A stretch of 48,488 bases of DNA, from positions 1 through 48,488 of the forward strand of contig JAJZIG010000002.1 of NCBI GenBank assembly GCA_021851265.1, read 5' to 3'. Position numbers and translations under genes: made by a program. Below the pieces are notes generated by a model. It made no database searches and was not told the origin of the DNA. It saw only the letters and a program-made list of their open reading frames with translations. The DNA is from an archaeon (GTDB lineage Archaea > Thermoproteota > Nitrososphaeria > Nitrososphaerales > Gagatemarchaeaceae). Below, piece by piece: positions 17,220 through 25,702 of the stretch (positions are counted from its first letter, which is position 1; each line of letters begins with the position of its first letter).

Positions 17220-18716
17220 TCAGTCGGGAGGTTGCTCCACTTCTCTGCCACTCAACATGTCTTGGTAGGAATCCTCGGTGGCGCGTTTGGTGTAGTACTG
17301 CTCGTAAAGCGATACGTGTCTGTCTTCGAGTCCTACCAAGTATTCGTGAATCATTTGCGCCGCCTCTCTCCCGTGTCCCATGGCTTTCACCACCAACGTC
17401 TCTCCAGTAGTCGCGTCGCCCGTAGCAAAGACCTTGGCCATCGAGGTCATATAACGAGCGTCGATTGCGATAGCCCCTCTTGGCCCTGACCTGAGCCCTT
17501 CTTTCTTCTCCAGAAAAGAATCAGGGCCCCTACCCACCGCAAGGAGTACGCTGTCGCATTTCACGATGGCTGTCTCCCCGGGGACGGGCTCAGGACGCTT
17601 CCTCCCCGTCGAGTCGGGGGCGCCTAGCCGCATAGACTGCACCATCGCTCCGACGAGCTTCCCTTCCAGGCCCTGGTATTCAGAGGGATCTGACAGAAAC
17701 TTGAACTCGACTCCCTCCTCCTGAGCCTCTTTCACCATTATCGGGTCCGCGGGCATCTCTTTCTCATCTCTCCGATAAAGAATCGAAACGTGTCCCCGGG
17801 TGAGTCTGAGGGCGGTCCGAGCACAATCAAGAGCGGTGTCTCCCCCTCCTACTACCAGGATTTCCTTCCCCAGGTTTCGGTGCTTTTCACGGATGTAGGA
17901 TTCGAGTCCACCCCCGTATACCTCGCGAAGGAACTCGTAACCATCCAGCACGCCGTCAAGGTCGGAGCCTGGCGTATCGAGCTTCTTCACATCCCTCGAG
18001 CCTGTGGCGACCAAGATGGCGTCAGACTCCGACAGAAGCGAGGTGATGGATATGTCTCGGCCGACCTTGACTCCCTTCACGACCTTCGCGCCTTGAGCTA
18101 CTATCCGCTCAGCCTCGTAGGTCAGGACATCCTTGGGTAAGTGGTAGTCAGGTATGCCATACCATGCAGTTCCTCCGAGATTTTGCGCCTCCTCGTAAAT
18201 CGTCACGCTGTGACCATAGCGGAGGAGCAGCTCTGCCGCAGCGAGTCCAGCCGGCCCTGCACCGACGATTGCGACCCTCTTCCCGGTGAGAGGTTCCGAC
18301 CCAGGGTCCGGTTGTCTCGACCCTGTCTGTTCCCAGTCTGCGACGAACCTCTGGACCATGCCGATGGATAGAGGCTGGCCCCCCCATCTGACTACGCAGG
18401 CGTCTTCACAGAGGCCCTGAAGTTGAGGGCAGCATCTGGCAGTAACTCCAAGCAGAGGATTGGTCTCCCTGATGCGGTGGTACGCCCTTCGGAAGTCTCC
18501 GTTCGCGACCGCGTCCATCATCCCCCTTACGTCCAATTGCACAGGGCACGCGTCGATGCAGACGGGGGTCCCACATCTAAGGCAACGGTCCGCCTCCAGC
18601 ATCACTTCCTCTTTGGTGTACGGCTGCTCGACTTCCGAGAAGTCGTTCTTCCTCTCCTCGGGGTCAGATTTCGGAAAAGGGAACGGGCCGACCCGGTTAG
18701 GCTTGATTACTACCAA
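17220..18716 (-). CDS. GltD-like FAD/NADPH oxidoreductase (glutamate synthase small-subunit family)
   Basis: 498 residues. The N-terminal Fe-S region has cysteines 45, 48, 53, 57 and 95, 96, 103, 107. FAD binding is at VGAGPAG (151-157), an NADPH site follows at VVGGGDTALD, and the C-terminal FAD contact is ATGDATTG. The family passes electrons from NAD(P)H to a partner (GltB, sulfide dehydrogenase, dihydropyrimidine dehydrogenase and others). No large subunit is nearby, so the partner is unknown. The TTG start overlaps the last codons of the upstream gene by 7 nt, so the two are co-translated. The C-terminal tail from about 465 is unusual. Confidence 0.85.
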   Translation of the reverse strand: MVVIKPNRVGPFPFPKSDPEERKNDFSEVEQPYTKEEVMLEADRCLRCGTPVCIDACPVQLDVRGMMDAVANGDFRRAYHRIRETNPLLGVTARCCPQLQGLCEDACVVRWGGQPLSIGMVQRFVADWEQTGSRQPDPGSEPLTGKRVAIVGAGPAGLAAAELLLRYGHSVTIYEEAQNLGGTAWYGIPDYHLPKDVLTYEAERIVAQGAKVVKGVKVGRDISITSLLSESDAILVATGSRDVKKLDTPGSDLDGVLDGYEFLREVYGGGLESYIREKHRNLGKEILVVGGGDTALDCARTALRLTRGHVSILYRRDEKEMPADPIMVKEAQEEGVEFKFLSDPSEYQGLEGKLVGAMVQSMRLGAPDSTGRKRPEPVPGETAIVKCDSVLLAVGRGPDSFLEKKEGLRSGPRGAIAIDARYMTSMAKVFATGDATTGETLVVKAMGHGREAAQMIHEYLVGLEDRHVSLYEQYYTKRATEDSYQDMLSGREVEQPPD

Positions 18717-19249
18717 TCACGTGCGCCCTGAGCCGAGTTGTAGAGCAGATATAGCGTCGCCGAAAGCGGGAGTCCAATCTCAAGAAGCTCGCCGGAGAGC
18801 GTAACCCTGAACTCCTGTGGGCTTGTCCCATCGATCTCCCCTACCGATGTGCCTCTATGCAACCTGAGGCGCCCCCAGGTTTCCAGGTCCACCGTGTCTA
18901 GTCTCGAGAAAGGAAACGAGTCAAGCCGGCTGACATGGCGTTTTCCAAGGACATGGTCTGCTGGCCTGACCCCTTCGGGTATGCCAGTCAGAAGGTAGGC
19001 GGCCTCCTTGTAGAAGAACAGGTGGTTCTTGATTTTGACCGCCACCCCGTTCGTGTCTGCGCTGGTGATCTCTGCTGAGAATGGCCTGATCTGCCCATCG
19101 TCACGGAGCTCGACCTTCCAGTCTCCAAGAGACGCCGAACGGATGCTGAATATCGCCTTCCCGCTAGGACCTATCGTCGCAACCTCTTTCCCGTCGACGA
19201 GTATCCTCGCGGACTGTCTTTCTGTCGCCTTAATGACGAACTCCATCAT
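18710..19249 (-). CDS. hypothetical protein, beta-rich N-terminus
   Basis: 180 residues from the paired ATG at 19249/19246. The first about 80 residues alternate strand-like segments (FVIKATERQSARILVDGKEV then IGPSGKAIFSI), like a small beta-sandwich or scramblase-like (LURP/tubby) fold. The second half has charged and hydrophobic stretches without known motifs (VLGKRHVSRLDSFPF). It is translationally coupled to the GltD-like oxidoreductase, so a shared function is possible. No cysteines for cofactor binding were seen. Not recognised. Confidence 0.65.
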   Translation of the reverse strand: MMEFVIKATERQSARILVDGKEVATIGPSGKAIFSIRSASLGDWKVELRDDGQIRPFSAEITSADTNGVAVKIKNHLFFYKEAAYLLTGIPEGVRPADHVLGKRHVSRLDSFPFSRLDTVDLETWGRLRLHRGTSVGEIDGTSPQEFRVTLSGELLEIGLPLSATLYLLYNSAQGARDW

Positions 19250-19349
19250 CGAGTTCGATTTTGCTGTTTGTCCGAGCCTAAATGACTTTCGGGTTCGTCG
19301 ATTACGAAAGGTTGGCGGGTCCATCGCCGTGGATGGCTGTGAAAGGTAC

Positions 19350-20600
19350 TCACTTCGCTTTGTAGGCGGTGTCGAGTCCTTCCATGAACTCCTTGAAACT
19401 GCTCTTCTGGTTCCTTATCCTCCACACGGCCCCGATGGCCGCAATCATGTTCGTTAGGATAATCACATACGTGACCGCGTTCAGGAACGAGTTTGCGTGG
19501 GGGAGACCGTCGTTGACGGCGATGATGGCAAGGGTCGCCGGCACAAGTCCTTGAGCGCACATCATTATGATGTCCCGCCTGTTTTGAGCCAGGGGAGAAC
19601 CCACAGTGGATGCGGTTGTAGCCAGCACCCTGAACAGCATCAGAACGGCGACCACGATTGCTCCCACAGCCAGAAATTCGACCACACTCGACGGGTTTAT
19701 CTCGAACGTCAGCCCTAGGAACACGAAGAACAACGTCTCCATGAGGAATGTAATCTCTTCTTGGAACAGGCCGAGTCTTTGCTGGAGGAAATCCATGCTC
19801 AAATGCCAGTTGGTCACCCTGCTTATCAGCGCATAGTTGCCCAGCACGATGCCGAATATCAGGACAGAGAGCTCCCCGCTACCGCCTAGCTTGTAGCTGA
19901 TCACATAAGTGATGAAGACAAGACCTAGGGTGAGAACGTAGGTGTACTTCCGCTGTTGGAACTTGTTGAGGATGAACACCCAGGCGATGGACAAGATACC
20001 GCCGAGGACGATGCCGACGGAGAAGTTGGCCGATATCGTGGTCAGGGTGGACGCTAAGTTCGTGACACCTGTCCGGTATATGCCGACGAAAGCGAAGAAC
20101 AGGACGATTGATAGGATTGAGTTCACCGCGGACTCCAGTGCAAGGAATGCGACCGTCGCTTCGGGCAGCTTGAGCGACCTCGAGAGCGGGATCACGACGG
20201 CGGCGGCGGTCTCTCCCCCCACCATGGACGCGAAAATGAACGAAGAGATGAGGTTCCAGCCAAGGAAGGCGTTCACGGTGAACGCGATGGCGGCGGTACT
20301 TCCGAGTACGTACACTAGCACTTGGAGGAATGCTCTTCCTCCGCCCTTGATGACAGACTCGAGGCCGGTGTCAATCCCGCCATAGAAGAGCACCATCAGG
20401 AGCGTCAGCTCTGCGAAGACGCCAAGGGAGGGGAGGAGGGACGTCCGGGGTAGGAACTTCAGCACAGGGCCAATCATTATACCCATGAGAATCAAGAAAA
20501 CGAGCATCGGGACCCCTGTCTTCTTGAAGAGGAGTTCGCCGAGAAAACCGGTTACTATGATAGCCGCTACGAACGTGAAAATCGACGCCGTATCGATCAA
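19350..20600 (-). CDS. CPA-family cation/proton antiporter
   Basis: 416 residues with about 12-13 membrane spans. The early segment LVFLILMGIMIGPVL, the unwound-helix region LMVLFYGGIDTGL, and the two polar spans around MVGGETAAAVV and ALESAVNSI match the NhaP/KefB-type exchanger core. The E-S-A-x-N pair corresponds to the ND/ED ion-binding site of CPA1 antiporters (Glu and Asn). It should exchange Na+ or K+ for H+ across the cell membrane. No TrkA-like regulatory domain follows, so it is a core-only form. The start is TTG 20600, with no ATG nearby. It stands 100 nt from the next gene on its strand. Confidence 0.85.
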   Translation of the reverse strand: MIDTASIFTFVAAIIVTGFLGELLFKKTGVPMLVFLILMGIMIGPVLKFLPRTSLLPSLGVFAELTLLMVLFYGGIDTGLESVIKGGGRAFLQVLVYVLGSTAAIAFTVNAFLGWNLISSFIFASMVGGETAAAVVIPLSRSLKLPEATVAFLALESAVNSILSIVLFFAFVGIYRTGVTNLASTLTTISANFSVGIVLGGILSIAWVFILNKFQQRKYTYVLTLGLVFITYVISYKLGGSGELSVLIFGIVLGNYALISRVTNWHLSMDFLQQRLGLFQEEITFLMETLFFVFLGLTFEINPSSVVEFLAVGAIVVAVLMLFRVLATTASTVGSPLAQNRRDIIMMCAQGLVPATLAIIAVNDGLPHANSFLNAVTYVIILTNMIAAIGAVWRIRNQKSSFKEFMEGLDTAYKAK

Positions 20601-20714
20601 TGCCTCTCTCGCGCTGACCTCCTTGATATGTGCTCTCCGTTAGCTCATAGGACGCACGGCGATGATGCGTCCTTGGCTAACGCTTAACTCACCAACGCGA
20701 GGCTCGAAGGGCAG

Positions 20715-21044
20715 TTGCCCATCCCAATCGCAGACTTCGCAAAGGTGGAGATGAAGGTCGGGAAGATCGTTTCGGTCGAGGACATCCCAGGGGCCCGCAA
20801 GCCGATGTACAAGCTGCAAGTGGAGTTCGATGAGGGAGTGACCCGGCAGTGCGCGGCAGGAATCAAAGGCAACTACTCCAAAGATGACCTACTGGGGAAG
20901 TTGGTGGTGGCGGTCGTCAACCTAGAGCCCAAGTCTGTGGTGGGTGTAGTGTCAGAGTGCATGTTGTTGGCCGCATCCAACGGGGACGAGCTGTCTCTCC
21001 TGGCGCCGGAACGGCCAGTCAAAGTCGGCTCGAAGGTCAGTTGA
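20715..21044 (+). CDS. tRNA-binding domain protein (CsaA/Arc1p/MetG C-terminal type)
   Basis: 109 residues, a complete OB-fold EMAP-like tRNA-binding domain. ADFAKVEMKVGKIVSVEDIPGA is its characteristic start (VGKI-x-VE-x-IPGA-KP-MYKL), and KLVVAVVNLEPKSVVGVVSE its end. Stand-alone copies act in trans with an aminoacyl-tRNA synthetase or as chaperone-like CsaA. TTG 20715 is the only start giving the full domain. The tRNA-Gly gene starts 48 nt downstream. Confidence 0.85.
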   Translation: MPIPIADFAKVEMKVGKIVSVEDIPGARKPMYKLQVEFDEGVTRQCAAGIKGNYSKDDLLGKLVVAVVNLEPKSVVGVVSECMLLAASNGDELSLLAPERPVKVGSKVS

Positions 21045-21092
21045 GTTCGCCCCGCAACTTTTTAACCTCCATGATCATGCGACCTGAAACGA

Positions 21093-21190
21093 GCGGTGGT
21101 CGTCTAGCCTGGTCCAGGACAGTAGCCTGCCACGCTACTAACTCGGGAAGTCATGTAAATGACTCGAGAATTCAAATCCCGGCCACCGCA
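21093..21190 (+). tRNA. tRNA-Gly(GCC) with a T-arm intron
   Basis: Acceptor GCGGTGG/CCACCGC, D-arm GTCT...GGAC, anticodon stem GTAGC/GCTAC and anticodon GCC at 21129-21131 are clear. The T-stem forms only if 23 nt (21148-21170) are removed between positions 53 and 54, joining TCGGG to TTCAAAT and CCCGG. The intron folds as a hairpin (GTCAT/ATGAC). The length is 98 minus 23, or 75 nt. A TATA-like CTTTTTAAC lies about 32 nt upstream. The 3' CCA is not encoded. Confidence 0.88.
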
Positions 21191-21618
21191 TTTACGCTTT
21201 CGGGCACGACACGCAGCGGGCCGTCGTGACTTGGAGCAAGCCGGCGCCCCGACTGGGGGTTGGTATCGACCAGACCCTCCTCCGCCTCAGGACACACTTC
21301 ACTGTTGGCCCACACCCATGAACCGGGTCCCAAACCTAGTGTCGCGTCGTAGAAATCCCTAGCGTCGTGGTTTGAGCTCAGACGCCTAGCTACGCTCTTC
21401 AAGATCTCAAGCTATGATTCCGTTCGAGAAAGGAGTGGCTTATTGACAGTCATAACGCCAGATTTGTTATAGACGCGACACTAGTTGACTGCTCATAGAG
21501 CCACGCAGCGCTCGACGATGCTATCTGTCGTGTGGAACGTTCGAACCCAAGCTCGAATGCGGCCGGTGACTGCTGGCAAAACACCTATACTCTCCTCACT
21601 CATTAGGCCCGTCGAGCC
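21191..21618. other. 428-bp region without a recognisable gene
   Basis: Open frames here are short, in conflicting frames and match nothing I recognise. It lies between tRNA-Gly and malate dehydrogenase. A TATA-like TTGTTATAG at about 21462-21470 is far from the next ATG. The longest readable segment is on the reverse strand (about 21172-21402) and could be a decayed coding relic, but I cannot support that. Confidence 0.5.
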
Positions 21619-22560
21619 ATGATATCGATAGTCGGCAGCGGCAAGATAGGGGCGAACGTAGCGGTTCACCTCGCCATGAAGGGATACGACGACCTCACAT
21701 TGGTTGACGTGGTCAAAGGGCTTCCTCAGGGTGAAGCGATGGACATCACTCACATGCTCTCAGCCTACGGAGCCGAGACCAAGGTGACCGGCAGCAACGA
21801 CTACGGGGACATAGCGGGATCTAAGTTAGTGATCGTGGCAGCAGGGTTTGGGAGGAAGCCTGGCCAGACAAGGCTGGACTTGATGAACTCCAACGCCGGA
21901 ATAATCAAGGATGTCTGTGAGCAGATCCGGAAGAACGCTCCGGACGCAGTGCTGCTGATGGTGACGAACCCACTCGACGTCATGACGTACGTATCCTCTA
22001 GAGTCACGGGGTTCGAAAGGCACAGGGTCCTCGGAATGAGCGGGACTCTTGATGGTTCCAGGCTTCGCAACTTCTTGGCAGGCGAGCTGGGCGTAGCTCG
22101 CTCATCGGTAACTACCATGATCATCGGCGAGCACGGTGACAGCATGGTTCCGATTCCGGGATACACTACCGTGGGGGGTATCCCCGCATCGAAGCTGATG
22201 AGCCCTGAAAAGTTTGATGAGGTGGTCAAGGGCACCAGAGGAGTCGCCGCTGAGGTCATCGCCAGGAAGGGTGCGACGATCCACGGCCCTGCGGCGGCCG
22301 TGACTGTCTTGGTCGACGCAATCATCAACGACAAGAAAGCCGTCTTCAACGCGTCGACATACCTTGACGGAGAGTACGGGTTCTCCGACGTCGTGATGGA
22401 TGTCCCAATGGTGGTGGGTAAGGGAGGGGTGGAGAGGATACTCGAAGTCGAGCTAAACAAAGCCGAGAAGGACGCCCTCGACGCGAGCTACCACATACTG
22501 AAGGACGCCATCTCGAAGCTGCAGATTACGCTCCCTCCTCGTAATGACGGTAGCCACTAG
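21619..22560 (+). CDS. mdh: malate dehydrogenase (LDH-like MDH)
   Basis: 313 residues, the standard length. The dinucleotide motif VGSGKIGA is at 5-12, with Asp after the second strand (LVDVV). The mobile-loop Arg lies in FGRKPGQTR, where arginine in place of glutamine points to malate rather than lactate. Catalytic Asp/His sit with TNPLDV and GEHGDS. It interconverts malate and oxaloacetate with NAD(P). ATG 21619 is followed at once by the first beta strand, so no residues are missing. Monocistronic. Confidence 0.92.
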   Translation: MISIVGSGKIGANVAVHLAMKGYDDLTLVDVVKGLPQGEAMDITHMLSAYGAETKVTGSNDYGDIAGSKLVIVAAGFGRKPGQTRLDLMNSNAGIIKDVCEQIRKNAPDAVLLMVTNPLDVMTYVSSRVTGFERHRVLGMSGTLDGSRLRNFLAGELGVARSSVTTMIIGEHGDSMVPIPGYTTVGGIPASKLMSPEKFDEVVKGTRGVAAEVIARKGATIHGPAAAVTVLVDAIINDKKAVFNASTYLDGEYGFSDVVMDVPMVVGKGGVERILEVELNKAEKDALDASYHILKDAISKLQITLPPRNDGSH

Positions 22561-22714
22561 GTTACGGCCGAGCAGCTACGTGCGTAGACGCGCATACCGC
22601 CGCTAATCCGGGCAACGCGAGCTCCGACGCATTCGCACGTCTTCACACGATTGTCAAGCTGGCCCCATCTCACGTGCCAAACACATAAATCACGAATTCA
22701 GATTAACTGAACGG

Positions 22715-23629
22715 TTGAGCAACTGGAATACCTCTCTCTCTTCAAGACTCATAGGGGCAATCACTGTCATAGCGGCTGCTGCAGTCCTGCTGTCCTTCCT
22801 CTTCTACTTCGCCAGGGACATACCGTTCGGCACCCTGCTCCTGACAAAGCTTGCAGTCGCTGTGGTCGCGGGTTACCTCGCGATCGGCATCATATCGAAC
22901 CAGATCAAGAGAGGGATTTCGAGGACCTCCGGAGCGGAGAGGGGGGCCACGGTGGCCACGGCTTTCAGATTCATCGGTTACATCATCCTCGCCTTCGTAG
23001 TGTTGGGGTTGGTTGGCATTACTGGAACCCAACTCCTCGCGGGGGGAACGTTCACCGGGCTCGTGCTCGGATTGGCTAGCCAGCAGACGCTATCGAACGT
23101 TTTTGCGGGATTGCTGATCCTCACCTCGCGACCATTCCTGGTGGGGAGCAGGATAACGATTTCGACATGGCAATGGGGGTTCGCTCTACCCTCATACCCC
23201 CCGAAGTTCTTCTCCGACAACCTACTGATACCAGGTTACACAGGTGTGGTTGAAGACATCAGGCTGAACTACACCACAATCAGACTGGACGATGGGATTC
23301 AGGTCAAAGTTCCGAACAGCATAGTGATCCAGGCCTCGGTCGTGGACCACAGCACGAGCGAAAGGCTCGTCAGGGTGAGGTATGATGTCGCGAAGCCGGT
23401 CGACACTACGGCGCTGGCTAGAGCGTTACACGACGTCGTTGCGAGGAACGCGAGTGTTTCTAAGCCTGAAACAGTCGCAGTGTACTTCGAGAACATCACA
23501 CCTACTGACGTGATTGTCGTTGTCGAGGCATTCTGCAAAGGGGCCTATGAGGCTCCGGCCAGGAGTTCTATGCTTCTAGACATCGAGAATACTGTAACTG
23601 AGTTGAAAGAAAACCAGAAGAAACGATGA
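22715..23629 (+). CDS. MscS-family mechanosensitive channel
   Basis: 304 residues. Two N-terminal spans (about 10-65) precede the pore helix (about 85-125) with TGLVLGLASQQTLSNVFAGL, the Gly/Ala-packed MscS TM3, and LILTSRPFLVGSRI, the start of the cytoplasmic beta domain. A short insert at about 150-170 (STWQWGFALPSYPPKF) is unusual. TTG 22715 follows the TATA-like CATAAATCA (22683-22691) by about 28 bp, consistent with a near-leaderless message. It releases osmolytes under membrane tension. Confidence 0.88.
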   Translation: MSNWNTSLSSRLIGAITVIAAAAVLLSFLFYFARDIPFGTLLLTKLAVAVVAGYLAIGIISNQIKRGISRTSGAERGATVATAFRFIGYIILAFVVLGLVGITGTQLLAGGTFTGLVLGLASQQTLSNVFAGLLILTSRPFLVGSRITISTWQWGFALPSYPPKFFSDNLLIPGYTGVVEDIRLNYTTIRLDDGIQVKVPNSIVIQASVVDHSTSERLVRVRYDVAKPVDTTALARALHDVVARNASVSKPETVAVYFENITPTDVIVVVEAFCKGAYEAPARSSMLLDIENTVTELKENQKKR

Positions 23630-23760
23630 CAGGCTGTCCAACAGGCCAGGTATCTGCCTGTTCGGGCTCAATTCACTCATAGGAAATCCCTGGGCAGACG
23701 CAGCGACGCGGAGGCCGCAGTCGCTCGACCCCCACTTCAGGGAGGCCTCTCCTTGTCGTT

Positions 23761-24678
23761 TCATCTGCGGAGTGCATCGTCTCGAGCTCTCTGGGGAATC
23801 GGGCACCTCCCGTTATATGCGCGTGCGAGGCTGTGCGAAACCAGATAGAGAGTCAGGAGCAGTGCCGGCAGGGTCGCCGCAATGAACTCGGGTTGGTAGT
23901 ACGAGAGGGCCGAGGCGAATGCGACGGCTCCGGTCCCGCCTATCGACCCGGCAAGGAAGAGGCCCGCGCAGGCGGGGCATCCAGTGAACAACCCGACCAC
24001 CGCCCCCAGCCCGCCTAGCCCGTACTTCGACGCCCCCGCCGCGCTACTATCGCGCGCGAACACGGCGAAGGCGACGTTGAGCCCGACTAATGGCGCGACT
24101 ATGAGCAGCAGGAGGACGTCCAGGGGGACGATGAAGAGACCAACGTGGTTCATGAGATAGGCAGTGACGGTGGGGATTGATAGGGGTGGCCCGCAGCAGA
24201 CTGAAACGAAGGCTGAGGGGAATGTGGCGTTGTACGCCTGGATGAAGTTCACTGTGGGCTGATACACGATCATGCTCGTCGCAAAAGCGTAGAGGGCCCC
24301 GTACAGTACCGTGGATATCGAGAAGAAGCGCCTGTAGCGCCTTGTCGTGAGCAAGTAAGGGATGAAGGATCCAGGCGTGAGTTGGATGGTGGACGACCCC
24401 GCGAGCCCGCGGCCCGCACTGCGAACGTATCCACCTAGGCCGATAAGAACAGCCATGACACCTGCTATGAAGATCACAGCGAACGCGTACGACCCCCACA
24501 GCAGGCTCTCTACCCCTGCGGGGCTTATGACGGGGATGCTGTCAACCAAGATGGCGTAGACCACCGACGCACCTCCAACCGCCCCAATGCCGCCCAGCAC
24601 CAGAGCCATCAGCCTCGTCTGAAGCGCCATCCCCACCCCTTTCAGGTGGCCGAGACTCCGCTCTAGGGTATTAATCAT
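23761..24678 (-). CDS. polytopic membrane protein with paired cysteines (CC and CPAC)
   Basis: 305 residues and about 6-7 membrane spans. A conserved-looking SVCCGPPLSIP lies in the middle and LFTGCPACAGLFLAG in a late membrane segment. Paired membrane cysteines suggest metal binding, for example copper, or a redox disulfide. ATG 24678 is chosen because the promoter element at 24716-24725 is shared with the divergent gene. Codons from 24819 down would extend into that promoter. The C-terminal three-span layout matches that of the neighbour at 24753, so the two are likely distant paralogues. Function unknown. Confidence 0.7.
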   Translation of the reverse strand: MINTLERSLGHLKGVGMALQTRLMALVLGGIGAVGGASVVYAILVDSIPVISPAGVESLLWGSYAFAVIFIAGVMAVLIGLGGYVRSAGRGLAGSSTIQLTPGSFIPYLLTTRRYRRFFSISTVLYGALYAFATSMIVYQPTVNFIQAYNATFPSAFVSVCCGPPLSIPTVTAYLMNHVGLFIVPLDVLLLLIVAPLVGLNVAFAVFARDSSAAGASKYGLGGLGAVVGLFTGCPACAGLFLAGSIGGTGAVAFASALSYYQPEFIAATLPALLLTLYLVSHSLARAYNGRCPIPQRARDDALRR

Positions 24679-24715
24679 TCGCCGAGGCGAGAAGCGGGAT
24701 ACTCGCGAGATGGCT

Positions 24716-24725
24716 GTAAATATCC
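24716..24725. promoter_or_regulatory. shared TATA-like element between divergent membrane genes
   Basis: GTAAATATCC reads as a TATA-like box on both strands. The rightward start codon is at 24753 and the leftward one at 24678, so transcripts starting about 25 bp away would have short or no leaders. No second AT-rich box is present in the 74-bp gap. Confidence 0.5.
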
Positions 24726-24752
24726 CATGGATTCGCCTGCCCTCGGAAACTA

Positions 24753-25583
24753 ATGATTGAAGAGAGGAATAAGAGCTCAGTGCATCGTCTGGCGGCCCTT
24801 GTCTCCCTATCTGCGACACTCATCCTGGGTCTGGTGCTGTCGTACTACGGCTACATCTGGGCAGCGCCTTCGGTCAACCCTGCAGAGTTCGCCGGGGCTT
24901 TGGTCTTCTGGGCAGGCTTCGTCTGCCTGCTGCTGGCATTCCCGCTGCGCGCCGTCTTCTTGGACTTCACCCGCTCGCTGAAGACAGTTCTGGGGCCCGT
25001 CATCTTTGCAGGCTACCTTGCGACGCACTTGATCCTCTACGGCTTTGTGCTGGAAGGCATCGTGACCGCCATCCAGGGACCCCAGCTCCTCGGCGTCTCC
25101 ACATCCTCCCTGTACGTCTACACCGACACGTTTGTGCCCCCGTCTCTGTTCAGCGCGCTGTCGGACCTATCCTACAACCCGGCTATCATCTTCACCTATC
25201 CCCCCGAGTTCTCCGCCGCCCTGAGCTTCTACAGCATCTCGATGGCAGTGGTCATAGCAATCTTGGTCGTGGCCAACGTAGGGAAGACGCGAGAGTTAGG
25301 AAAGATCTGTTCAGCTTCCAAGAGGGCGAAATCCTTCGTCCTGGTCCCGATGATGGGGATTATCCTAGGCTCGTCCTGCTGCCTCTCCGTCGCGGGGCTC
25401 GTCAGCTTCTACCTGTTGCCTGTGGCCCTGGCCGACGCCCTCGCTTCAAACCTGTTGCTGTACTACTTCACTTACTTCGTCCTGCCCGCCTTCGCCGTGG
25501 CCATACTCTACCTCAACTACGTCTCGGTGGCGAAGCTCTCCTCGACTCTCAGCGGTCACACTAGCGGGCCGTCTCTTCCATGA
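24753..25583 (+). CDS. polytopic membrane protein with CC pair
   Basis: 276 residues with about 6 membrane spans. A cytosolic-like charged stretch (GKTRELGKICSASKRAKSF) at about 183-205 precedes a span with GIILGSSCCLSVAGL, then two more spans. The CC pair lies at the same relative place as CPAC in the divergent protein, three spans from the end. The large loop between spans 3 and 4 is rich in Tyr, Ser and Pro and may be extracytoplasmic. ATG 24753 fits the shared promoter at 24716. Possible roles are copper or other metal handling, or thiol redox; not assigned. Confidence 0.68.
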   Translation: MIEERNKSSVHRLAALVSLSATLILGLVLSYYGYIWAAPSVNPAEFAGALVFWAGFVCLLLAFPLRAVFLDFTRSLKTVLGPVIFAGYLATHLILYGFVLEGIVTAIQGPQLLGVSTSSLYVYTDTFVPPSLFSALSDLSYNPAIIFTYPPEFSAALSFYSISMAVVIAILVVANVGKTRELGKICSASKRAKSFVLVPMMGIILGSSCCLSVAGLVSFYLLPVALADALASNLLLYYFTYFVLPAFAVAILYLNYVSVAKLSSTLSGHTSGPSLP

Positions 25584-25702
25584 GTTGACGCAACTCCAGT
25601 TCACTTAATGCCGCAGCGCATGATGCCGAGGCTCTGCAGGTTCTTTCAGCCGACCTCAGACCCAGAAACAGGAGACGTTCTCCGGTAACCCGAGCGTGGT
25701 TC

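Noticed and set aside
24679-24819. Upstream extension of the leftward membrane protein
   Set aside because: It would cross the shared promoter and the start of the divergent gene and adds no hydrophobic segment.
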